Positions 52,001-59,916 of a stretch of 64,000 bases of DNA are shown here, piece after piece. A model generated the notes under the pieces. It saw nothing but the letters and a program-made list of their open reading frames with translations. It made no database searches and was not told the DNA's origin. The stretch is taken from NCBI GenBank assembly GCA_035222895.1, contig JAVYIG010005332.1, positions 62,001-126,000 on the forward strand, read 5' to 3'. Position 1 is the stretch's first letter. Every line of letters starts with the position of its first letter. The DNA is from Strongylocentrotus droebachiensis (taxonomy: Eukaryota; Echinodermata; Echinoidea; Camarodonta; Strongylocentrotidae). The position numbers and the translations under genes are program-made.

Positions 52001-55000
52001 GGACTAGCGCTGTGTGAGTCTAACAATATACCCATAGCTGTTGATCTAGTTGTTCAAGCATCATTTCACTACTATGTTGCCCTCGCCGGAATCCACATGA
52101 AAGCAATGACCAGTGCAAACAGTGTATTTGATGCTTCATGGACATTGGTCAGAGGGAAGAACATGGACTCTGCAAGTGATGCAGTCAATGATGTAGCCAA
52201 TCAGCTAAGTCAACTCAGCATGTCTGTCACTGCAAAACAAAGGTCCTCAGTGAAGGATAATAATCTATCTTGTCGATTGTTCCAGAATATGCTAGACACA
52301 TCCACTTCCAGGCCAGAGATGACACGCAAGAGAGATTCCAGGGGTTCAGAGCAAGATGCAGTGCTTCCGGAAGAGCTGGGACTCTTTGGCGATGTGATCT
52401 TTGATGAAACTGACAAAATAGTAGCCCCGGCTAAAGGGAAACCGAAATCCAGTGAAAGTAGGGCAAAGAGTGCAGTACAAGTCACAACCAAGAAGGGTGC
52501 TGTGAAATTCAACTTAGCCAAAAAGCCAAGTAGAATCTCGAAGACTCTTGAAGTTGTTGATCTAACTTCTCCATCAGATGATGCAGATGGCGTGTTCAGC
52601 TTTGAGGAAGAAACAGTGTGTAATCCAAAGAAGCCTGCAAAGGGCAGAGGTAGGAAGGGTTGTTCTAAACAGGCAGCATTGAAACCAAGAGAAATAGGGG
52701 AAGCTTCTGATCTCACAACCCCTGCAGATTCTGTGAGTTCATCGACAACAACAAAGAAGTCTAGAGGAAAGGGACGTGGAGCAAGCAAAAAGGACATCTG
52801 TGTAGACGAGGCCTCTGTTGTGGATAACAACTCAGAAATCCTGAAGATGGTAGATGAAGTAATTGAAGAGTTCTCAGATACAGAGTCTGTGAAGAAAGAT
52901 GAAGCAGTGGATGCTAAACCAAAGAGGGGACGAGGGAGAAAGGCAAAAGACACAAGCAATGATACAGGTCTCAAGGAAACTAAACCAAGGACAAGAAGAG
53001 GTAGAGTTAAGAAGGGAGATTCTGGTGACATTGAGAACACAAGGGGAGACCCAGATCCTGGAAATCCAGAACCTGGACCCCCAGAGCTTCTGAAAGTATT
53101 GCATGATGACAGTATGAGTGAGAACGTCACAATAGATGCCCTTCCACATTCTCCTTCCTCATCAGATGTGGAATCTCCATCAAGATTAGAGTTGTCATTT
53201 GAAAATATGAGCCCTAGCAAACACCAGCCGGAGGTATCTATTTCAGATGCAGCAATGCAGAAAAAGCTGAAAGCCGCCAAAAAAGTTAACCCTCGGTCTT
53301 CATCAAAGGGATCGGAATCGAGTGTAGAATGTACCGTCCCTCTGGTTGATTTGAACACATCTTCAAGTAGCTTTCTGGAGACTCCAGCAGAACTTGACCT
53401 CAGCATTGGGAAGGTCTTTGCTGACTCCCAAGACGACCTGGATGACATTGAGATACCCAGGGCTGGCTCAGATTCTGAGGATACAGGAAAGAAGCGAAGA
53501 GGGAGAGGCACAAAGAAAACTTCAGTTTGGGAAGATGTTGAGGCTCCCAGGGGATGTGGCAAACATTTGGAAGAGAAAAAGTCTAGAGCCGGTTCAAAGA
53601 AATCATCTCAGACTGGTGCTGAAGTGGCAGATTCTGAAAATGCATGTAGTACAGGTAAGGATAATTTTCAACAGGCTTTCTTGTGGAAGGAGGAAAGTGT
53701 ACTAAATGAATGCATCTTGTATATTTGAAAAAATGTAGATATAGATATCTACACGTATATATACTGTTAGTTTGATTACCAATTGAATTTTTTGTGTAAG
53801 GTGTAATATATTATGTTTTATATTCTTGCAATTCTTGCATATTCTTAAGAAACAAACTTTCAAAGATGAATAAGCAACTATGAGGATTGTATGATAAGCA
53901 TAGTGCATGATCAAGTTAATGTAAAATAAGTATTTGTTTTTTGTTAGATGTGAAGTCAATTCAAGAGCAACTTGAGCAAGCCTACAACATGATCAAGCAT
54001 CTGGCACCATGCCCACTCTATCGACACATCTGCCAGCTCCTGGCTTTATGCCATGGGGATAGGAACCCAGAAGAGTGCAGCCGTTACCTGGCTCAAGCTT
54101 CGTCAGTGACACTCCGGCATCAGAAACTGTCCAGTCTTAACAAGAAACTACGGTGAGTGGTCCAGTGCAGTCTCTCTCCAAAACTAATTCAAAGGTCTCT
54201 TTCCAAACACTTAACTTGAATGATGTATGTATTGAGAGAAAATATTTATGGCATTGGTGAAATTTAAAATCCATAAGAGATAACAGATTTTGCATTTCTC
54301 TTTATAATTGTACCATTTGGCTTTGTGGGTTTGAGTCAGACAGTAGAGAAATACTCCAGAGTAATTAAAGTAATGTGCTTAAAAAGGGTCATTAAATTTG
54401 TGTACCCGGGGTATTGCATATAAGGAAAACAAATTTGACCAATTTTATAAAACGATAATTACAGTTATGTCAGTATTTAACAGTAAAATGTGTCTCTTTT
54501 CTTATAGCAAATTGAGGAAGGCAAGTGATAAAGACGACGTCAGCCTTGTTTCATCCATGGGCTCTCTCTCTCTTCAGTCCATCAGGGAGGAAAAGGAGAG
54601 ACTCCGCAGTGTCAAGAAACACTTCTTACCTTCTGATGGAGAAGACACCATCATCAAGGATGTTGAAAATGCTCTTCCTGCAGGTGAATTTCTATTTCCT
54701 AATCTTACAATACACTTAATTCCTTATATGACATGACATTTTATCTCAATGTGTATATACCCCTAACAGAATACTGAATTAATTTCACTATGCGGCTAGG
54801 GCCCCTGTATTTTAAATAGTTTAGACTAAACATTTATTTCAATCAGTTCTTCAATAATGCTCACTTTTAGCTGATTTTTCCTTTTCTGTTATCTCCTAGA
54901 TAGTGTGAAATGATTTAGAAATGAATCAATGAAAACACCCTGTGTGATTGAAAATGAATATATTCCCAGAGCAATATTATTCAGGGTACATTATATTTAT

Positions 55001-57676
55001 AATGCCTGAAATATTTCCTCCCCTTTATCTCCTATATTCTTGCAGGTTATACAGTATGTCAGCTGTCTGTGGTTTCTAGCAAGCCATCACAGATAAACTC
55101 CTTGACTGCATCAAGCCAGCTAGTCATTACTAGGATACAGAAAGGACAGCAGCCCATTGTGGTCAGATTACCAATGGTAAGAGTCAGTCTGTTCCAGTTT
55201 CATTGTTAATACCTTGAAAGGAATCATAAGCTTGCAGATCTTGCACAAAACTACACATAAGTGTTACAGATTTTCATGGTTTTTACAGCCACACCATAAT
55301 TGAAATAAACTTGTACAATTGATCATGAAACCTTTTATTTGTTGATATCATGATCTATAGGTAGCTGATACGTACAGGGTTTGAATCCCTGTCACAGCTC
55401 TAAGACATTGATCTACATTAGCCACTCTCAACCTGAGCTGATAATGGTTCCGTGTGCTAAAGCCAGTGTAATCGTTTTCAAAGCTCTTTGAAGAGCATAT
55501 TTTATATCATAGTATATATGCTATTTGTTATTTATTGTTATTTTTTTATTTTTTTATTTTTTTATTAGAATGGTGGTGATGGGATGGTAAATACGTTGGA
55601 GAGGATCTTAGCTGAGAGCAAGGAAACTGTAAAAGAGACGGACAAGAGGGTCTGGTGGACTACCAGACAAAGACTAGATGAGGAGATGCAGGTCAGTACC
55701 ATAACAAAGCATATTATACAAATATACTCTGTCTTGAGAGGTTCAGGTTAAAACTATGGGCGAGAGGTGACTGTAGTATTGGAGTCATCAAGCCCCAAAA
55801 TTTTAACCAGTACCTCGAAAAGAAGGCAGGGTTAATATTTTTTTTATATCCTACATCAAAAAATCATAAACAATCAGGTATACATGAGCTGCAGTAGAGT
55901 AGCGCAGCTAATTAGACTGCGGCTCAGCTTATTTTGCATGGCGTGAGCGCCTTGACACAGCAGGAGTTTCCCGCTGGAGACATTTAAAATCCTGTACACT
56001 CTAATTACACTAAATTTTTAACTCCCAAATAGTAATTTTTCAGAACCGCCTTAAAATGGTTGAAATATTTTGAAATATTTCTGGTCATGTGAAAAGCTCT
56101 CAACCAATCAAAAACCAATACATTTTTGATGCAGGATATAATATTGATAAGACATTTAGGGAGATCTGTTTCGTTATGATAGACATCCTAAAGTATATGA
56201 CAATTTCATTACTGTTTAGGTTATTGTCCAAATCATAGGAAGTGTGTTTTTTAATGTTACAATTATGAATATTTTTCAGAATTTTAAGAAATGAAATGAT
56301 AGAACCATTCAAGTTACAGTTTTAAGGAACTCATTGATAATGTAGAAAGTATGTTTGAATTTCTAAAATGCAAAGTTGTCTTTTGTCACAGTTTCAAACC
56401 TCCCCAACAATGAAGAAAACACACTCAGAATTTCTACAAAACCACCATGTTGTCTGTCAGATCATGAACATAATCTCTTCATATTTTCAGCTGTAATTAT
56501 CTATGAATTTGTTGGAAGAAGTCTACATCTACATCTTAATCCATCTAATGTGTAATGACTTGATGTAGCATGTCAAATGTAAACCAATTATGTGTTTTGC
56601 CAAATAGCAGGTAAGACAATGCATCAGGAACACTATAAACTCTTTATCAAAGATAAAGTTTGTTTTCCTACATGAAACTGAACTGTCTGCTTAATATTTG
56701 TATTCCTAGGGTCTGACTAAAGACATGGAAAACAATCTACTGTCCTACTGGAAGGGACTGCTCCAAGGAAGCTATCCTGATCAGAAAGCTGAGAAGAAGC
56801 TGAAAATACTTGGACAAAGACTCTGTGACTCACTTCAAGAGGCTGGACAGAGGGATGTGAATCCTGTTCTGTGTGAGGTAAGTTGGTCAAAACGAGTGAT
56901 GACCTCTCTATCATGTGATATAGAATATGTATGCGGTCATATATTTTGTTGTTCAGGAGCTCTTTTTGGATTTGCTATAGAACAAGCAAGATTTCATCAT
57001 GGTACTTTTATGTATTGTTTTACCTGAGAGCTCTTTTCCAATGTCCCTAGCTCTTTTGGAGCTTTTCGCACACAGACCAACCTGGTTTTGACCACTCTAA
57101 CTTGCATTCAATCAGGTAATTTAGACCTGACTAGCTCTTAACTTTTAAAGTCACTACTCCTTTTTAATGTCTTTCTTACAGTGTCTTGTGGATTCCTTCC
57201 ATCGCCTGACTCACACGCAGACCAACCAGGCTTTGTCCAGTCTAACAGGCCTTCAGTCAGGCAGTGAGGGTCTGACACAGCTTGCCATTCTGCTCAAGGA
57301 CCTGGCCAAGGAATGGGAGAAGACAAGGCCCATGCAGAGGAATTTGGTCATTCTAGTTCTTGATACAGTAAGCATGCGTAATATAATAATAGTTGAGTTG
57401 AGAATGTAAAATGCAGAGGGGATGCACTGTTAACCTGAATTTTATTGCCAAAGTTTTTCTTAATCATTTAGTTTATCAATTTTGTGTAAATAAAAGAGCA
57501 GAAATATAATTGTTGTTGTGTAACAGAATGTGGCTTCAGTTATCAGCAATACATAGGCTGGACAAGTCAGCAATCTATTGCTTGTTTTAACTAACAGATA
57601 TCATTATTAAGATATAAGATCACTCACTAAATCAAATTCTTCTCATTCCTATTTCTCCTCCCCCCCACCCTCCCTC

Positions 57677-57734
<58 letters not shown>

Positions 57735-57958
57735 TCCAGGCTATCCAACAGCTGCCGTGGGAGAGCATCCCTGTCCTGCAGGAGTGGCCTGTGTGTCGCC
57801 TTCCAAACCTCCACTTCTTGATGTCGCACCTCAGGGCTAGAGAGTCTGGGGCAAGCGTCCTAGCCAAGGGGGTGAACCCAGACAAGGCATACTTTGTCCT
57901 CAATCCAACAGGGGACTTGGACAACACTCAGAAGACCTTCCAAGACTGGTTTCAAAAG
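36022..57958 (+). CDS. ESPL1: Separase (separin), 19 coding exons, C-terminus outside the window
   Basis: Separase is the caspase-like cysteine protease that cuts cohesin kleisin at anaphase onset and is held inactive by securin and CDK1-cyclin B. Coding exons: 36022-36093, 37175-38639, 39905-40047, 42148-42350, 42877-42984, 43396-43536, 44226-44361, 45925-46191, 46692-46940, 47343-47673, 50662-50815, 51313-53654, 53948-54152, 54508-54683, 55046-55176, 55569-55691, 56710-56877, 57182-57367, 57740-57958. All have GT/AG borders and matching phases, summing to 6819 nt (2273 codons) without a stop. The start MDGERLLKSLRDGS follows the only nearby acceptor. Late exons match the family closely (LCHLLAL-like, WWTTR, LPWES, VLNPTGDL). 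Human separase has about 2120 residues, so this protein is longer, mainly through the exon 12 linker. The His/Cys catalytic exons must follow a Ty3/gypsy insertion in the last intron. Confidence 0.93.
36135..36647 (+). mobile_element. hAT-like repeat copy 2 in ESPL1 intron 1
   Basis: Ends are TATGGCTGCGACG and GCACAGCCTTA, matching the 168-bp element at 40143-40310. The interior matches the copy at 31438-33115 in opposite orientation. Repeated ACTCGAATACTCG-type motifs lie near both ends. It has no coding capacity, and the target duplication is no longer recognisable. Confidence 0.75.
37175..38639 (+). CDS. ESPL1: ESPL1 coding exon 2 (N-terminal helical region)
   Basis: A 1465-bp exon between acceptor ttcttatctttag and donor CTTAG|GTTAGT. 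It encodes about residues 25-513, starting IYLAPLHKHKSKSSND. The product is leucine-, alanine- and cysteine-rich, as expected for the TPR/ARM-like superhelix of the separase N-terminus, which binds securin. A lysine/serine-rich loop (SKGKSKCTKSKQAKNE-like, near 38080-38120) interrupts the helices. The frame runs to a stop at 38642-38644 in the intron, so the donor is needed to continue; exon 3 joins in phase 1. Confidence 0.9.
38909..39788. mobile_element. Tc1/mariner-type palindromic MITE, 880 bp
   Basis: Seen: TA at 38907-38908 and 39789-39790 flank CAGTGCGTCCCAGAAAAAAC and its exact mirror. The arms run about 430 bp each to a short centre near 39350, with scattered mismatches. Known: TA target duplication and CAGT-GCGTCCC ends are typical of Tc1/mariner elements. 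There is no transposase. It sits in ESPL1 intron 2, 270 bp after exon 2. Confidence 0.92.
39905..50815 (+). CDS. ESPL1: ESPL1 coding exons 3-11 (middle helical region)
   Basis: Nine exons of 108-331 nt: 39905-40047, 42148-42350, 42877-42984, 43396-43536, 44226-44361, 45925-46191, 46692-46940, 47343-47673 and 50662-50815. Their phases chain correctly (1,0,2,2,2,0,0,0,1,2). They encode TPR-like helix pairs, for example the exon 3 stretch AYNLGLICYKQAWYDFASSL and the exon 9 stretch EADLHLSRLLAHVGLHKQAA. Exon 8 starts with an acidic, Ser/Thr/Pro-rich loop (SSQESSVDTSQDEETPPP) that could be a regulatory linker. Exon 10 ends in another Ser/Asp-rich loop. Introns 2, 3, 7 and 10 carry mobile elements, while the others are short. 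Confidence 0.88.
40060..40087. repeat. (CT)n microsatellite
   Basis: A CT run of about 28 bp starting 13 bp after the exon 3 donor (40048). Confidence 0.9.
40143..40310 (+). mobile_element. hAT-type MITE, 168 bp, perfect 8-bp duplication
   Basis: Begins TAAGGCTGCG and ends CACAGCCTTA. Both sides carry TTACAAAT (40135-40142 and 40311-40318), a perfect 8-bp duplication as made by hAT transposases. It contains a T12/G-rich homopolymer block (about 40209-40242). It is a deletion relative of the longer copies at 31438 and 36135. Confidence 0.9.
41238..42108. mobile_element. hAT-type non-autonomous element, 871 bp
   Basis: Ends are TAGTGCTGTA and TACAGCACTA (one-base offset inside). GTTGCTAT flanks both sides perfectly (41230-41237, 42109-42116). 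The subterminal regions carry arrays of CCGAAC/GTTCGG, the kind of short repeats that hAT transposases bind. The interior has an A17-18 run, a GGCCGGCC-rich spot near 41960 and no open frame. It ends 39 bp before exon 4. Confidence 0.92.
44525..45129 (-). pseudogene. LINE ORF1 relic in ESPL1 intron 7
   Basis: On the minus strand a frame starts at 45129 (MTDSRMETPKKSRIN) and, after at least two frame breaks, continues into EDQEQYSRRNCLRFYGI and then QPQNLDRSHRIPVRNPQ. Known: the QYSRRNCLR-x-x-G-I and D-RSHR blocks are hallmarks of ORF1 proteins of CR1/L2-like and related non-LTR retrotransposons (coiled coil plus RRM-like domain). No endonuclease or reverse transcriptase follows, so this is a fragment, with the 3' part of the element missing. 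Confidence 0.8.
47930..48290 (+). pseudogene. DIRS-type tyrosine recombinase fragment
   Basis: On the plus strand the frame includes FLIASALGHRRGTVNALS, then HIRLERQGVPLIP, EDKLWCRVRALKWF and, after one in-frame TAG, ISRWISSAIKSHY. Known: an arginine in an RRG-x-x-(H/N)ALS block, a LxPVRAL-like block and an ISRW-x-x-x-IK block are characteristic of DIRS1-group retroelement recombinases (YR retrotransposons). The region with the final H-x-x-R and Tyr is missing; the sequence changes to a LINE fragment on the other strand near 48290. Confidence 0.75.
48290..48850 (-). pseudogene. Non-LTR retrotransposon endonuclease fragment
   Basis: The minus-strand frame (48564 downward) reads FLCNLRSINNKLDELEIIQN, then IDVCAVTETWLT and the ETFSID block. 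Known: N-(L/A)RSI-NK-(L/I)-DEL and D-(V/I)-x-x-(V/I)-TETWL form the start of the apurinic-type endonuclease of CR1/L2-like LINEs. Upstream, to about 48850, the minus strand keeps LINE-like segments with stops. It is truncated after the first quarter of the nuclease domain. Confidence 0.78.
48860..50257 (-). pseudogene. Crypton-like tyrosine recombinase relic
   Basis: Minus strand, broken by stops and frameshifts. The N-terminal part (50257 to 49907) contains DDKELDLLLFQFYACARNKK and then SKKSMEAIRFALQPHF. The middle (about 49880-49700) contains HHPSISEDDMARIQASLNLD and VYLNTMIYFANR. The C-terminal part (49300-49150) contains GHRSETSIKNHVCTSEQKK and EMSKTLS. Known: these are the SAM-like N-terminus, the catalytic core and the GHRS-x-x-S-(I)-x-x-Y end of Crypton recombinases (also in domesticated KIAA1958/QRICH1-type proteins). 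Here the usual final Tyr position reads His. The interval 48860-49050 encodes a further acidic segment of uncertain origin. Confidence 0.78.
50285..50550. repeat. Interspersed repeat shared with intron 16, at the Crypton 5' side
   Basis: About 265 bp starting near ctgcagtaatgcagcgcag and ending near ttttgatacaggatataat. A similar copy in the same orientation lies at 55865-56150, in ESPL1 intron 16. Here it abuts the start of the Crypton recombinase frame, so it may be that element's terminal region. Confidence 0.75.
51313..53654 (+). CDS. ESPL1: ESPL1 coding exon 12 (central domain and disordered basic linker)
   Basis: A 2342-bp exon (about residues 1091-1871) between acceptor ttgccctcag and donor ACAG|GTAAGG. 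Its first third is helical and TPR-like and contains a Cys cluster (CNCNQC) at 51690-51710, comparable to the C-rich motif of vertebrate separases. From about 52200 the product is disordered, rich in Ser, Lys, Asp and Glu, with AT-hook-like cores (KGRGRKG near 52638, PKRGRGRKAK near 52918, RRGRGTKK near 53495). One CDK-type SPSK site lies near 53209. Two [D/S]-x-E-x-x-R separase cleavage consensus sites are present: DIEIPR (53444-53461, Arg about 1806) and DVEAPR (53534-53551, Arg about 1836). This is where vertebrate separases have their regulatory loop and self-cleavage sites. A 450-codon minus-strand frame across it is a shadow. Confidence 0.92.
53948..57367 (+). CDS. ESPL1: ESPL1 coding exons 13-18 (start of the C-terminal protease region)
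   Basis: Exons 53948-54152, 54508-54683, 55046-55176, 55569-55691, 56710-56877 and 57182-57367. Landmarks in order: PLYRHICQLLALCHGDRNPE, then VTLRHQKL (exon 13); the SLVSSMGSLSLQSIREEKER block (exon 14), as in the mitosis-conserved SM-x-SL segment; GYTVCQLSV (exon 15); VWWTTRQRLDEEMQ (exon 16); LLSYWKGLLQGSYPD (exon 17); RNLVILVLDT (exon 18). These match the separase substrate-binding and protease-proximal domains in order and spacing. Phases are 1,2,1,0,0,0. Confidence 0.93.
55865..56150. repeat. Second copy of the intron 10 interspersed repeat
   Basis: About 75-80% similar by eye to 50285-50550, in the same orientation. Shared blocks include TTAATTAGACTGC/CTAATTAGACTGC, TTAAAATGGTTGAAATATTT and CAGGATATAATA. 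It carries no coding sequence. Confidence 0.72.
57680..57730. repeat. (TC)n microsatellite serving as polypyrimidine tract
   Basis: An uninterrupted TC run of about 50 bp inside a pyrimidine stretch from 57654 that leads straight into the acceptor ccctctccag of ESPL1 exon 19. Confidence 0.95.
57740..57958 (+). CDS. ESPL1: ESPL1 coding exon 19 (peptidase C50 core, first part)
   Basis: Seventy-three codons: AIQQLPWESIPVLQEWPVCR, then LPNLHFLMSHL, and VLNPTGDLDNTQKTF, ending DWFQK before the donor AAG|GTAGGT. This is the LPWES-x-P...R-x-P block and VLNP-x-x-x-L block at the front of the separase caspase-like fold. The catalytic H-G-x-G and C residues, expected about 50-80 residues later, are absent from the window. 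The intron begins 10 bp before a Ty3/gypsy LTR. Confidence 0.95.
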
Positions 57959-57968
57959 TAGGTGTAAA

Positions 57969-59868
57969 TGTTACACCCCTATGGCGTGTAGGGATGGTTA
58001 CTGTAAATAACTGGAAATAATCAAAGATGAGGAGAAACAAGTCAGTTGGTGTACTCAGTGCTCACTCAAAATGTAGAATGACACATTTATTATCTCCATA
58101 ATAAATATCAACGAATGACAGAAATCATCATACAATAACAATATTGTCAGAACAAACCTTCTAGAATTATAATGTTTTCCGTCTCCTTATCCTAATGGAT
58201 ACATAACCATAACAATTAATATCAAACGTCTTGTACATCACACTTCTTAACAATTTCATCCTTAAGCATGTTCCTTTGAAACTGCTAAATACTACCTGTG
58301 AATGTATTCTATACGCTAACCAATTACAATATATATTATATACAAACCCGAGAACTAACCCGGATCATGTTTATACTAAAGATACCATGTTCATATAAAC
58401 CATGACTTTTCCTTTAACTATCCTTATGCTCTCATGAGCATACTATTCATAAAGAAGTCCTACTATTATTATAAAACGGTATCCAAGTAAACTCCCTTAA
58501 ATAATCAAGGATTATTTAATACAAGTTCTATTATATCATCCAATAAAACTAACAATTAACTATAAGAAATAAACTTAAAGTGTAGTTTAACAAACTACTA
58601 AACTGAATCTCAAAAGTACTAATTACACTTTAAAACATCACATCAAAATGACTACTCTAATAACAAACTATACAACTTGACCAAACTGAAACAAAGATAT
58701 TCTATTCACTACAAATATCGAGAGAAAAATATAAAGAGAACCATGTAAAACTCTCTAAAGTATTATAAAACAAAGCAGTCTTTTAAAACTATCTTCATGG
58801 GAGGAAGCTTGATCCAATAATCATATAAATCAACTTGCACAAGCTCAACTACCAGTCTTCCTAGTTAGTCTACTTTCCAGGCACTCTGAATCACTATTCT
58901 AAACTCAAGTCCTATTAATACAAGAAAGACTATGTACAATACAACATAATATGCTAAATGGGTCTGATCTATTAGACTACCCTATGTCAATATTCTAGGT
59001 AGGTCCATGGTGGACAGACCACAGATTCCTCTATCTACAGCTCTTATCATTCACTCTCATCTTAGGTCCAGTCTCCTCACTTTCTGGAGTTCGGAGTTGC
59101 TAAACCCTTTCACATCGAAGTCTTAATCTACTTATTTATATAATAATATATATATATATATATATACATGATTCAAAGGTTCAAGTACCAAAACTGATCA
59201 TGTTTAAAAGTAATACAATAAAGTTATAGATACAGTAAATATCCAATAGAAAGCCAAACAGACAGTTACTTACTCTGTTCGAAAGCTAAAACGGTGCACC
59301 ATGCTATAATAAAGCATTACAATACTCTTGCTTTATAATAACCAACTAAACTGCTAAATACTATGGATGGAATACCAGTAAAATGTATTACTTTAGCATG
59401 AATACATAAAATATACAATATACATGTATACATACTAATATCAAAATACATAGATAGAAATGATATTGTCTTACCTGGAAATAATCAAAGATGAGGAGAA
59501 ACAAGTCAGTTGGTGTACTCAGTGCTCACTCAAAATGTAGAATGACACATGTTGTACACTATTCATGCTGACCGATCCCTGCTCAAGTCTTAATCTCCAA
59601 GTTCGTCCATTTATGCTGGTAGGGTAATGTTTACTAAACTGGGGGATTAATCCTTAGTCTGTAATTCTGAGGGTAGAGTTTCTTTGTGCTCACTGGACAT
59701 AGCAAACTCATATAAACTTACTAAACAATACAAAGTTAGGAACAAAGGGGTGGGCATTTACTAACTAAAGTGGAGTGGGCATTTATTAGTGAGTCATCAA
59801 ACATCAAAGAGTATTATCTCTATAGGGGTATAACACAGCACAGAGTATATCTCTATAGGGGTATAACA
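57969..59868 (-). repeat. 3' LTR, about 1.9 kb
   Basis: The ends are TGTTATACCCCTAT (minus-strand start at 59868) and, inverted, TGTTACACCCCTAT at 57969, giving 5'-TG...CA-3' with extended 14-bp inverted ends. The first end is duplicated 33 bp inward (TATAGGGGTATAACA at 59821-59835). A 76-bp direct repeat occurs at 58011-58086 and 59475-59550. A (TA)n tract lies at about 59146-59166. The LTR is unusually AT-rich and has no open frame. The other LTR is outside the window, so its length cannot be confirmed by comparison. Confidence 0.8.
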
Positions 59869-59880
59869 CCTTCCCCCACC
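59869..59880 (-). other. Polypurine tract of the gypsy element
   Basis: On the minus strand ggtgggggaagg stands directly before the TG of the LTR, where plus-strand DNA synthesis is primed. Confidence 0.85.
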
Positions 59881-59916
59881 AAAAAAAATAAATGTCCACT
59901 TGACACTCAAACAATG

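Noticed and set aside
52210..53562. 450-codon minus-strand frame
   Set aside because: It is the antisense shadow of separase exon 12, whose plus-strand frame is in phase with all other exons; it has no family resemblance.
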